Below the pieces are notes generated by a model, which saw nothing but the letters and a program-made list of their open reading frames with translations, made no database searches and was not told the origin of the DNA. Below, piece after piece: positions 10,973 to 21,778 of a stretch of DNA of 64,000 nt. Both the position numbers and the translations under genes were made by a program. The stretch is taken from assembly GCF_032854445.1 (NCBI RefSeq), contig NC_088307.1, positions 16,506,017 through 16,570,016 on the forward strand. Reading direction: 5' to 3'. Within the stretch, counting starts at the first letter, position 1, and the number at the start of each line of letters is the position of its first letter. The DNA comes from Liolophura sinensis (lineage: Eukaryota > Mollusca > Polyplacophora > Chitonida > Chitonidae).

Positions 10973-11711
10973 CGAGACAGTAATCAATGAGGATATGTCC
11001 CACTTAGTAACAGCCAATCACATCAAAGCACCCTTTACAAATCCCTTTTCCTTTATTTTGTGGCTCCCTTTTAGATTACGCTCAAGCTGTGAACAAGATT
11101 TGTTTTTATGTGACTTTTTCCTTGTAATCTTTGTCATCTATTGAGACTTTTGTTTGCTTTGTGCTTTACCACATTTACGCATTTTTTTTTACTAACATTT
11201 GTTAGTTTGAGCGTCAGGGCTCAATAACAGAGAAAGCATTGTTAACGAAAATGTTCGGGGTAGTATCTTAGAAAATGCATTAAGCTCAGGTTTTGCACAC
11301 ATGTTTTTACAGAATGTATTCACATTTGTGTTGGAAAGGAGAATTACACTATGCTTCTTGCCTCTTCTCCCAGCCTCACAGAAATAACCAAGTGCTGCAG
11401 TGTTAGTTGTACAAGCTTTAGAAAACACAGGTCTCAGTGTCATGTTCTTGTTCAGAGCCGGTATGAACTTATGAACAGCGTTTTCATCACTGCAGTTTCG
11501 ACGTTCTGAAATGATTACAGCTGGATGTGATAGCTGTACAAACGGACTGTGAAACTTGTACTTTTATAGGAATAATGTATTGTATTAATTATTTTTTACG
11601 TGCTACTTTGTAACACTCAGTGCATATTTTTTTAATATTCAAATTACAAGTATACATGTACATGTACTTATCTTGTTCAAAGACTGGCGCTGGGTCAGAG
11701 TGTGTTAAAAA

Positions 11712-13320
11712 ATTCGAATGGCTTAAAGCCTTAACGTCTGTTTGGTTAATTACCAAACTGTCATAGCTTTAAAGGAAAATTCTCGGGGTAAAACAATAAT
11801 ATTTTTTTTACAAATAGTTTGGAATCAAACCCATTAACATTTTAGCCACCTGGGCTGGCGCTTCGATTTTTGTATGTCATGTAACTGAACCAATCATTTT
11901 GTCCAATTAGAACAGTCGAAGGGCTTTGTCCCTGACATAGTTTAATGCAAATGTGACCGTCATGTACAACTATGTGGGAGCTCTATATTAGACACAGGTT
12001 ATATAGCTTTAGTGTTGATACTGCAAATGTCAGATGGGCTCTATGAGCCAATTTTTTGGAGGGTCAGAATGGTTTTGATGCAGCCTGTAATTGTTTTTTT
12101 ATATAAATGCTGAATCCAGCATTTGTCATTTTACATCGTTTTCTATGCAAGTTTTTGTAAATTTTAGTAAATTGACATTTTACTCTATTGGTATGCAGAG
12201 ATTATGCATACATAACTTAAAATGGGTAGATATAATACAGAGGTGCAGTGGTGCATTACTTCATGTATTTTAAGGGTTTTTTTGTTGATATGTCGGCTGT
12301 TATCAGAGCTTTACTAATTATGTTTTGTAGTGTTCATTCTAATTGCTGTAATATAAATATAAATATATGAATGTTAACATGATGCTCAATATATATATAT
12401 ATATATATTTGATAAGAATATACATTCCTGAACTTACTGAGTTTGTGCGGGTGAAGTGTGGGTAAAATAAATGGAGTTTTGAGGTCAATTTGACACCACC
12501 TAAATGTAAATGGTTTCACAAGCTTCAGACCCTTATGTCGGGATCGTCACTTGATAAAGAAAGCTTGCGAAACCTTTTACATGTACGTGGTGATGCCTTA
12601 TTTTTGTTATTATTGAAAATTATTATTGTTACGATGATATATTTGTCAGTATAAAAATATTAATGCTCAACATGAAAACGTGATGCTGAATATTTTAGAA
12701 TTATATATACTTGATGATAATTTACATTCCTGAACTTACTGAGGTTGTGTTGGTAAGTATATGGAGTTTTGCAAGTTGTCTTTGTTAGTCTATCTTGACT
12801 TTCACTTTTGGAATCAATAAGGGCTGATCTGATCTGTTCCAGCTGTAAATCTAGCCATGTGCAGTAGATATACAGCATTGAGATAACCAATAGCTGCTCT
12901 AAAGGTAAATTCAAATGGCTTAAGTACTTCCTCTGTCCTCTGTTCTAAAAATATGCTGAGGGTAAAACAACCACAATTTGTTTTTCAAATGGTTTGGTAG
13001 TTTTAATCCAGATGTGACCTTCATGTAAAACTGTGTGAGAGTTCCTAGTAGACACAGGGTATACAGATCAGCTTTAAGCGTTGATAGTGCACGTGTTAAA
13101 GGGGCTGTCCGAACCAGCTTTTTTTTACAGACAGACCGGTTTTGACACAGCTTGGAATTGTTTTAGAAACTAATTACTGTAATATATAAATGCATATATG
13201 AACGTTAATAACAAAATGCTCAATATTTTAGAATTAACACTTTTGATGAGAATATATATTGTTAAACGTACTAATGTTGTGTGGGTAAATAAATGGAGTT
13301 TTGTAAATGTTTTGTTCGTC
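11712..13320 (+). repeat. Diverged tandem duplication in the sulfatase 3' flank
   Basis: The block 11712-12520 recurs at 12909-13320, with a partial copy at 12650-12790. Shared stretches include AATGGCTTAA, GGGGTAAAACAA, ATGTGACCGTCATGTA, TAGACACAGG and AATAAATGGAGTTTTG. Copies differ by indels, including about 130 bp present only in the left one. A short (AT) run lies at 12391-12410. No coding potential is seen. Confidence 0.75.
12490..12600 (+). repeat. 95 bp repeat unit, SINE-free copy
   Basis: TTTGACACCACCTAAATGTA through GATCGTCACTTGATAAAGAA to CCTTTTACATGTACGTG. The same unit at 14665-14754 and 15087-15103 is interrupted by a SINE-B insertion at CCTTTTAC, so this copy represents the empty target. 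Confidence 0.8.
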
Positions 13321-13412
13321 CCTCTTGCCTTCCACGTCGGCGTCCTTCTACAATCAGTCAGGGCCAATCCTGGTAATGAAGGAGAAGATAATCTGGCCAA
13401 ACGAGTATTAAG

Positions 13413-14582
13413 GGTTTAGTCTCATTTCGCCTACTTTTACACCTATATGAGTCTCATTTCGCCTACTTCAGATTTTTCGGACAGGCATCCTGTAGATGGT
13501 TGGGGGTACGCCCCCTAATGGGTTCCTACTGAGCGTCTCTCACTCATCGGCTGAGTGAACTTAGTAAAAGCGCAATGCTCACTGAAGTCTTGATGGTGAA
13601 TACCATTTGCATCAGAGTGACACTGGCAGAACTTTACTCACTTATCACAATAAATACGATCGCAGAAGTCGAGACAATCATTAAGTAACATCATGGCAGC
13701 AGTGCAAGCACAACTTGAATTCATACCAACTACGAGAGGTGGGGTAACTCTTGTGTGGAATAATTACGAATACCGACTGAACAGAAAAAAATCTGATTGG
13801 GAAACATGGAAATGTAAAGTTGCGAATTGCAAAGCTACGGTTTGGCTGAACACTTTGGCCGAAGCACCTGCTACCGATAATTGTGTGAATTTTTTGGATT
13901 ATGTGACGGAAAACTGGGTCAAAGGTGTATGGGGCAGCGACGTGTGGAACCACCATCATACAACGGCTGCCCGAACGAACAACAACGTTGAAGGGTGGCA
14001 TCACAGGATGAATTCAGTCGCTGGTAAATCACATCCAAACCTTTTTGAATTCATCCGCATCATCCAGAGAGAACAGACTAACAGATTTGAAAATGTCTCA
14101 GCTACAAGCTGGTGGACGCTTCCGTCCAAAGAGGAGGAAATATCGGACTCTGGACGAGAAGTTACAAAGATTGAAAGAACAGTTGCAGGGAGAACAACTG
14201 ACATTGGTGGAATTTGCCGACAAAGCATCGTTCTTGCTACACTTGTAATTTTTTAACTGTCAGCATTTATCACTTATCTATTTACCACTCTTATGTATTA
14301 CATTCCTAACAATATGTTTTTTACTGATATGTAACATAAATGTTTACAGCAGATGATCTATGCGTCCATCTTTGGGTCATTCTTTTGTTACTTACACTTG
14401 CAATTATTCACACACTTATAACGGTACTTTAATCCTTCCACACGGTCCCTGAGGTTTAATCGGACTACACCCTGGAGTTTTAATCCCATTAAATGGTTAT
14501 CTTCACATCTTGGGGATTATCATTTCGCCTACCTCCAATTTCTAATTTCAAACAAAAGAAGTAGACGAAATGAGACTACACC
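13413..14582 (+). mobile_element. MULE-type DNA transposon, deletion derivative with TIRs and TSD
   Basis: The left end GGTTTAGTCTCATTTCG (13413-13429) and the inverted right end GGTGTAGTCTCATTTCG (14582-14566) form terminal inverted repeats. They are extended by CCTACTT/TCTACTT and flanked by GTATTAAG (13405-13412) and GGATTAAG (14583-14590), an 8 bp target duplication with one mismatch. Extra subterminal copies of TCATTTCGCCTAC lie at 13452-13467 and 14519-14532. The interior carries a single FLYWCH/transposase-tail ORF. Length 1,170 bp is far below an autonomous MULE, so this is a non-autonomous derivative. Confidence 0.85.
13693..14256 (+). pseudogene. Internally deleted, frameshifted FLYWCH-MULE transposase
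   Basis: From ATG at 13693 the protein opens with a FLYWCH-type zinc finger half (LEFIPTTRGGVTLVWNNYEY...WETWKCKVANCKATVW). It jumps directly to what looks like the transposase C-terminal part (FLDYVTENWVKGVW...WNHHHTTAARTNNNVEGWHHRMN...HPNLFEFIRIIQREQ). The HxH half of the finger and the whole DDE catalytic core are missing. After about 14090 the continuation (QLQAGGRFRPKRRKYRTLDE...) lies in the next frame and stops at 14248, so an indel has also broken the tail. It is incapable of transposition by itself; whether the 187-residue product is made is unknown. Confidence 0.8.
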
Positions 14583-14754
14583 GGATTAAGTCTGCGTGAT
14601 GTCACTTCTATTCTCAAACTGTCCATATCCCAGGCCGTAAATGAAGTATAGCCTTTTCATAATTTGACACCACGTAAATGTAAATGGTTTCGCAAGTTTC
14701 CGACCCATACGCCGGGATCGTCACTTGATAAAGAAAGCTTGTGAAACCTTTTAC

Positions 14755-15086
14755 CTCCAACCTGCCCGGACAGCACAGTTGGTAGAGTGCCCGCTTCGGG
14801 GGCGGTAGATCCGAGATCAATCGAATCACTCCTAAGACTTTGAGGCTTGGCGTTCAGCATTGAGGGGATAATGCAACGACTGGTTGACCCGTTTAAGTAT
14901 AATGGCTCCGACGGGGCGACTTGCTTACTTTCGATAAGCCGTCTCGGATAAGCAGCACTAGATAAAAGAGAGGTGGAAATTCGTCCTGCAACACGGAGGC
15001 ACATTACATACACCAAAAGGATTCCTTCGTCGTCATATGACTGAAAAATTGTTGAATGCAACGTAAAACCCCAAGCACCGACTCAC
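14755..15086 (+). mobile_element. SINE family B, full-length, with TSD
   Basis: The tRNA-like head reads CCTGCCCGGACAGCACAGTT with a TTCGGGG anticodon-like loop (tRNA-Pro-like). A body follows through GGCGTTCAGCATTGAGGGGA, and the tail is ACGTAAAACCCCAAGCACC. It is flanked by CCTTTTAC at 14747-14754 and 15087-15094, an 8 bp target duplication. The paralogous empty site at about 12580 confirms the boundaries. Confidence 0.85.
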
Positions 15087-15639
15087 CCTTTTACGTGTAC
15101 GCTATCAGTATTACTATTATCAAACCTACATAGGGCTATGAGTCCAAAACAGTACACAAATACATTGTTAAGTCAGAAATGAAAACTCCATATTATATGA
15201 TATTATTATCTCTATTTGGAATTGTTCCCTGGAATCTTATTTGATGGTCCTGGATAGTAGAGGCAAAAACGAATTTAGATGGTGTAAATTTTACATCATG
15301 CTCGCCGACTGCATTTCAGTTATGCTACGTCGATCACGTTCATCTGTAGCGAAAACCAGAAAGGGACTGCACCCCGGGATCAGGAAGTGATCTTAGTCAA
15401 AATTCCAATCATTGAACTTGGTGTGATCCTTTCGGTTATTTCAGCTGAATTTTCTTTACAATAACTACCGGTACGTAAAATGGACGTTGTCAGGCAAAAT
15501 TTTTACCTTTATACGTACGTAAGAAATAACAATTTTAAATTAATTTGAAATCTGGACTTAAGTTCAAGATCGCTTTGTGATCCGAGAGCGAGAAAATCCT
15601 TGGAAATATATATATAGTCAGCTATATCTTAAATTCGTT

Positions 15640-15766
15640 AACCTGCGGATGGTCGTGAGTTTTCGCCGGGCCCTGTCCGGTTTCCTCCCACCATAATGCT
15701 GGCCGCCGTCGTATAAGTGAAATATTCTTGAGTACGGTGTAAAACACCAATCAAATAAATAAATCA
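15640..15766 (+). mobile_element. SINE family A, 3' body fragment
   Basis: ACCTGCGGATGGTCGTGAGT through CCGCCGTCGTATAAGTGAAA to AACACCAATCAAATAAATAA. The tRNA head is absent. Confidence 0.9.
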
Positions 15767-16514
15767 AATTCGTTAGATCATAGGTGCACATCCCAGTTCA
15801 CCATTCCCTGTTCGATATTCATACATGTCATTCCCAATTCCCAGATCGATATTAAAACTTGATTTTTCCCGATTAAATGTTTACCACCAACATCCCCCAA
15901 CCCCCATAAAATTTTGCGGATAAGATAGTTTTTTACGGCCAGTATCGTATTTTGTAGTTTTAGGCAACACCATCACGAGGTATAAATCCAAGCGAGATAG
16001 CAGCAAGTGCTACTGGTAACGAATTTGGCGTAACCCGATCCGAGTTTTAACACAAGTACAATATGATGAGGGTTGGTTGGAGTCATGCTATATTGGAAAC
16101 CTCGTTAACCTGGGATATTACACACGCTTTGCCGTGCTATTTCTCACGATCTTGGCATTGCTTGTTTTGACCAATTACACTTATCCTCGTATGATTGTTG
16201 TAACTATTCAGAAAAGTTTCTTTTGGCAGTTACAACAAACGGAAATGTCTAAAGAAGGAAAAGGACACTAAGCCAGTCTTTGAGTTAGCATTATCTGAAT
16301 TCTTATTTTGTAAAGATGTAGTTGTCGTCAATATAGCCTGTATTGCAGAATCAAAATGGCCACTAGCTTTATCCTTTTATGTGCAGAAAGGAAATTAATA
16401 TTATGTAGTTTTGCGTAGAGATCTGCTTGAACGCGTTATTTGATAACTGAGATTAATTCATTGTGTTCGGATAAGAAATGTTTCCCATGGGACGAAACGA
16501 AGCAAAACTTTTTT

Positions 16515-16615
16515 GTTTGAAGAGGGATTCGAACTCACACCCACATTCGCAGACCAAAACTCCCATGCGCCTTGTCAGAGGGAAGATAAAGGTTGTTGAG
16601 TCTAGCGTCTTAGGC
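16515..16615 (-). repeat. tRNA-like element (decayed SINE head)
   Basis: On the minus strand a strong B-box-like GAGTTCGAATCCC is preceded by CCTAAGACGCTAGACTCAAC. Spacing and stems do not make a clean cloverleaf, so this is a tRNA-derived repeat rather than a gene. Confidence 0.5.
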
Positions 16616-16838
16616 CGGTCATCCTGACAGATGGCAAGACATCGGGAAAGTACGATGTAGCGTCGTTTGTGGAAGTGGGAAACAACATGAGGCAAACTTT
16701 TACAGTTAACATCGTTTTTACAGGAAATACGATCGATGCTTACTATGTGAGTATATTGTTTCATCCACTGTATCATGTTTTATAAAGCTAAATAGCCAGA
16801 ACTTATACTATATAATTTATGCAAACATTTATATCTGC

Positions 16839-17027
16839 TTGAACTCTTGTTCACGTCGAGCACATGCTGGCTTCCTCTCTAGCCGTACGTGGGAAGGTCT
16901 GGCTCCAACTTGCGGATGGGTTTCAGATGGACTCTGCCTGGTTTCCTCTAACCACGATGCCGCACGCCGTTGTATAAGTGAAACATTCTTGAGTGCGGCG
17001 TAAAACACCAATCAAATAAATAAATTA
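16839..17027 (+). mobile_element. SINE family A, 5'-truncated
   Basis: It begins around CACATGCTGGCTTCCTCTCT, continues through CCGTACGTGGGAAGG, and ends GCGGCGTAAAACACCAATCA plus (AAAT)n. Confidence 0.88.
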
Positions 17028-17269
17028 ATTTAATTCAACAGCCACCCTGACTAGCTGTGGTTGCCACGGAACACGATGGAGGCACCAGTAGAGGAGTTCG
17101 AGTTTCGAAGCGAAAGGTTAAAAAAGCTCCACTGCGGCCTGTCAAATTTTTTAATACATGTCTTAAATAATGAGCGTCTGAAAAATTTTAAACTGAAATT
17201 TTCTTTAGAATAGCGAACGATGGAGAAACTTGAGGAATTGAGCTTTTGTGAACTTCAGTTACTGAAGGA

Positions 17270-17517
17270 TTTATTTATTTATTTAGTTGGTGTTTTTCGC
17301 CGTACTCAAGGATATTTCACTTATACGACAACGGCCAGCATTATGGTGGGAGGATACCGGGCATTGCTCGGGGGAAACCCACGACCATCCACAGGTTGTT
17401 GACAAACCTTCTCACGTACGGCCGGAGAGGAGGCAAGGATGAGCTGGACTCACAGCGACCGCATTGGTGAGAGGCTCCTGGGTCATTGCGCTGAGCTAGC
17501 GTGCTAACTAACTGAGC
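17270..17517 (-). mobile_element. SINE family A, nearly full-length, with 14 bp TSD
   Basis: The reverse-strand element runs from TTTATTTATTTAGTTGGTGT at the left to the tRNA-like head ...GCTAACTAACTGAGC at the right. CAGTTACTGAAGGA is duplicated exactly at 17256-17269 and 17518-17531, marking target-primed insertion. Confidence 0.92.
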
Positions 17518-17734
17518 CAGTTACTGAAGGAAGGAGTTCACATATGTCCATCCGGAACACCACGAGACATGCGATCGGAAAATCAATTTCAACAAAGGTT
17601 GCCTAACATTTCTGACAAGTCACATGATACCAGCGTACTTCTTTTACCATCGCATGATAAAACTCCCAATTCAATGTGGCCAAACGAGTAATCCAATTTT
17701 TGGTTCATCACGCAACCGTATTGCGTCCATGAGC

Positions 17735-18140
17735 AGGTGCCTTATAATTTGAGTAATTCTAAACTAGTAACGTATAGTAAACAGTGCGCAACATCACTGC
17801 ATTTTTTTACCTAATTCTACTTAAACCATGGTGCTAGTTGGTCAGCTAAGTTGGTACTGTTTAAGCATTAGCTTGAAACGTTAGAACAAACCCCTTCTTA
17901 AGACAACTTGACAAAAGGTTAGACGTGCATTGTTTTCCTAAATGCGCCAAAAACATAGCATTTTGAGTAATTCTAGACCACTGAAGTCTGCTCAATTGAA
18001 GTTAACGTCACTGAAAGGTGAATGGAACGCTTTGGGGACTGAGAGACAAGGGAGAGAAGCAGCATTCGAGACAAGTTTAATAACCTTACCAGAGTTACTT
18101 TCCCTTAGCCAAATTTTCTCATGGTTACCCAAGTTTTAAC
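17735..18140 (+). repeat. Dispersed repeat family D, two partial copies
   Basis: TTTGAGTAATTCT, CATCACTG..., CTTAAACCATGGTGCTAG and TACTGTTTAAGCATTAG match 28355-28520. A second partial copy starts at about 17955 (TTTTGAGTAATTCTAGACC). No coding potential. Confidence 0.5.
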
Positions 18141-18470
18141 TTGCTATGAATGTGAAGTGATAAATTACACATGAATAAGAAAATTTACATGAAGGTTTTT
18201 TTTTTCTTCTACATCAATAAGATATCAAACGAGGCGAATCGACGCATAGCAATCATCACTGACATAAGTTATAACGTGATACAATCCCATTAGATGAACC
18301 ATGTACAATCGAGATTTGATGAAGGGGTTGACCGTGCAGAATCTCTCAGCGTGGTAACAAACTGTACATGACGTGTACTGACAAAAATATGAGGCTGAAT
18401 AAACCTTTGGTGAACCATTTCTAGTAATAGTTTACATCTAAACAGCATTCCTCAGCGCAATCTCAATTTA

Positions 18471-18760
18471 CAATATATTTGCTAATTAGCATTTCAAATC
18501 TACATTAAATAGCTACAAACTAGCATCACCAGAAGACTACATGTACATTTATCTTCTTAGAATTTCAAAGTATTGTCTAAATAGATGCTAACCAGCAGTG
18601 CCAGGGTAAGTAATCCGTACAACACAATATATTTGCTAATTAGCAAGTTCAAAGAATTGTCTAAATACGTGCTATCTATCACTGTCAGGATCATGTTATC
18701 TTTACAAAACAATATATTTGCGAACTATCAATTTAAAACACGTTCATTCAGATTAGTTTT
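18471..18760 (+). repeat. Irregular direct repeats with CAATATATTTGC
   Basis: CAATATATTTGCTAATTAGC at 18471 and 18625, and CAATATATTTGCGAACTATC at 18709, with similar flanks (GCTAACCAGCAGTGCCAGG / GCTATCTATCACTGTCAGG). It lies directly left of the TAGCGCTA array. Confidence 0.6.
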
Positions 18761-18989
18761 CAGGCATATTTATAACACACTGATGTTTAAATTGTGTATA
18801 TTGGTATTTCTAAAAGTAAATGAGACATACTTACAGGTACCATGACTCTGCATTCTACAATTTATAGCATAATACACAGATCAAGTTCCTAGGTTAAACA
18901 AGTACCGGTAATGTAGGACAACTGGCCTTGTAACATTCTCATTTTGAACCTATATGTCTTTTCATCTTGGCAAAATGTATTTTACTAGA

Positions 18990-19430
18990 CAACGATATTA
19001 TAGCAGTGCTAAAGAGCAAATATAGTGTCCCACCAAAAAACTGCAGAAATTCACTCTTTGATACTTAGCTTCTACATAGCGATATTATAATTAAATAGTT
19101 AGTTTCTACACAGCGCTATTCTAGCAGCGCTAAATAGTGAATATAACATGTCTGATAGTTAGCTTCTACTTAGAGCTATCACAGCAGCCCTAAATTTGCA
19201 CAACTGGCAAAACTAACTGAAAGTTAACTTTTACCTAGCGCTATCATAGTAGCGCTAAATAACCAATATATTGCTCTCTCAACCATTCTGCACAAACTGG
19301 CCTCTTTGATACAGTAGTTAGCTTCTACCGAGCCCTATCATAGCAGCGCTAAATAGCGAATATATTGTCTGTGAACAAATCTGCACTAATGGATAGTTCG
19401 CTTACACATAGCGCTATCATGGCAGGACTA
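18990..19430. repeat. Array of TAGCGCTA-type palindromes
   Basis: 22 bp sites of the form TAGCGCTA-N6-TAGCGCTA, exact at 19236-19257. Variants start at 18990, 19110, 19171, 19330 and 19409. Each is preceded by TTAGCTTCTAC-like sequence and followed by AATAGYGAATATA in several copies. Spacing is about 60-120 bp. No ORF. Confidence 0.8.
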
Positions 19431-21730
19431 AATCCGCACTGATCAGCGCCAATACTTTCTTGTCCTGAAAATCTGCAGTGAGTATCCCTATATTGCACAA
19501 ACACACACATCAACAATGCTACTGTAGCGCTAATTACAGCTAAATAGCAGTGAACATTAAAACAGGAGAGGAAAATAGCAAAATATCTGTAAATTATTGT
19601 CAGGGAATATATTTAGCACCATGTTAATCAAATGGCGAGAGAAAATTTAGCCGAGAAAAAGCAAAGAGTGCACCTATCTCGGGGAGAAGATCATGTATTA
19701 TAGACGAGTCTGTGATGTGTTGGGCAATGCCTTCACATACACCTTTTTGACTGAAATATGGAAACTGAAAAGGAACTAATGAAACTGGTGTAAAATCTGT
19801 TGCAAAAAGAAGCATGCCTTAAAATCCTTGACAACATCCTCACAAACATACTTTTGGGTGCTTGGAGAAGAGTTTAACTTGCCATTTGCTCACTTCTTTA
19901 TTGCTCGCACCATTAATAATTGGAATAGACAGTGATCACAGAGTTTTTTTTATTCTCTTTAGAAATGCATAGTTTTATTAAAATCTGGTCTGTTCTTTTA
20001 AACTTAATGCACGTTTGTGAGACCCAGAGCCTTGTTTTCACAGATCTATTTTTAGCAGATTATTGTTTTTACAACCTACGTTTGATTTCCCCGGACAGTT
20101 TTCCCACACTATGGGGATCCCCAAGAGGGGCACCTCTGTCGTTAATAGATAGCTGGGCTGTGGTCAAGTTTTTCTTTTAGCAAACCAAACGTTCACAGAG
20201 TTCTTTTTAATTAAGATTGCAAATACTTTATCGTGTAGTCTCCAGGCTAACCTTATAGGTAACAAAACAGAAAGCAGAAACAAAACTGTTGGCCACATAT
20301 AGCCCGCGATTACGCCTAACAGCGCTTGACAGTTTTATCTCCATTTTGTGGAATCAGGGGAAATGTAGATACGACATAAAGGATCTCAGGAAATCTTCTT
20401 AATTAAGTTTAATCCTTCCCTTAAGCTCAATACTGCCCAGGGAGGAGATTTTCAGATTCGAAGTTGTTGAATCTTTTGCGCGTCTTCTTAACCTGAGTAA
20501 TCATCAGACCCGTTGGTGTGTTGTCTGTTTCATATGAATTAGTCGTTTGTGTTTCAACAGCTTCGATAAACTAAACATTTACTGAGTAGTCGACAACAGT
20601 CTGTGGTGAGGGACTAGGCGAGTTTGGATCGTAGTGAAGCTATAACACGAGGGTGTTAATCAATACTCTATCAGCTATTATGGGAAATATTTCTGGGAAA
20701 AGCTTGAATACCTATTTATGTTCAGATCCGCAAACTGTATGGCATTCAAAGTTGACTTCAATTTGCATAAAATGGTTTGCAAAGAATACATGTGTTCAGC
20801 TGTTTACACATGTTGCTTTCCGTTAATATCGTTGGAATGTGTACAAAAGCACGTCTCATTTCGCTTTCCTTTGATGCGGTGTAACATGAAGTATGAATGA
20901 ACCTGTCGTCGTGTTATTAGGTTATCAAATCGTATTGGATTACCTTGCAACATGACTGCGTCTACTCAGTAAACGAGCCAATGACGATAACGGTATTCAA
21001 GATGTGTGGCATTTGTCACAAAATCTGTGCTTACAAATCAGATTGCGGCGAATTCGATTTGTACACATCAAAGCAAATTTTCTCGCTGTGTTTGAGGATG
21101 GCCGACGTTCAGCCATCCATGACACTGATTTAATTCCCGCGCAATGCCTTCCTTCCCTGGAGATGGTCACATGGGAATCGGGTTGTTGATCACGCAGCAC
21201 TCTGATTGGTTACTCATCACCGGATGTCTGCTCAGGCAAAACGTAATTAACCTTAATCCCGGTTATTCTCTCTGAACTTTAAACTGAGAAACATTAATCA
21301 CACTTGTAAAGGCAAATAAAGTCAATGGTCGTCGAACCAGTGTCTGGCTCCGTCCGCTAGGTGCCATCTTGAATGCGATCAAAGCGGAAGAAAGGCACTG
21401 ATAGAATCTAAGCTGGTATCAACAGATCAAACAAGACACACGCATGGTTGACTGCTGGTTTTTTTCAGTACGTGTGTATGTATAAATGAGTAAGTAATAC
21501 AGCGGCATCAACCAGTATATCAACCGAAAAGTGAAATGACCTTGAAAGATTCGTGGGAATCATTCTGCTGTTATTGATTTACACTGATGGGAGCATATAT
21601 ACTATGCATCTGTTTGCGATGACCAGAAAGTTATTTGTTTGCGTGGAGTGAATTTACCGTGGCCTTCAAGCATATTTCCTTCAAGCCACCGTGGTGTTTC
21701 CTCACTGTAGGTTGATACCAATACCGACAT

Positions 21731-21778
21731 ATTTAATGTGATGTCACACTGGGATTCCAGTGTGACATCACATTAAAT
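21731..21778. repeat. Perfect hairpin: 22 bp arms, 4 nt loop
   Basis: Arm 21731-21752 is the exact reverse complement of 21757-21778, with GATT between. Each arm contains a CRE-like TGATGTCA/TGACATCA. There is no surrounding ORF, and no poly-T run that would make it a simple terminator. Confidence 0.95.

Larger units (their letters stand above)
15104..18470. other. Gene-free stretch with SINE insertions
   Basis: Apart from the SINEs, tRNA-like element and D repeats listed separately, I see no exon-like reading frame with splice sites and family similarity here. Confidence 0.6.

Noticed and set aside
14761-14835. tRNA-Pro gene
   Set aside because: Degenerate B box, no acceptor pairing, and it is joined to a SINE body with target duplication.
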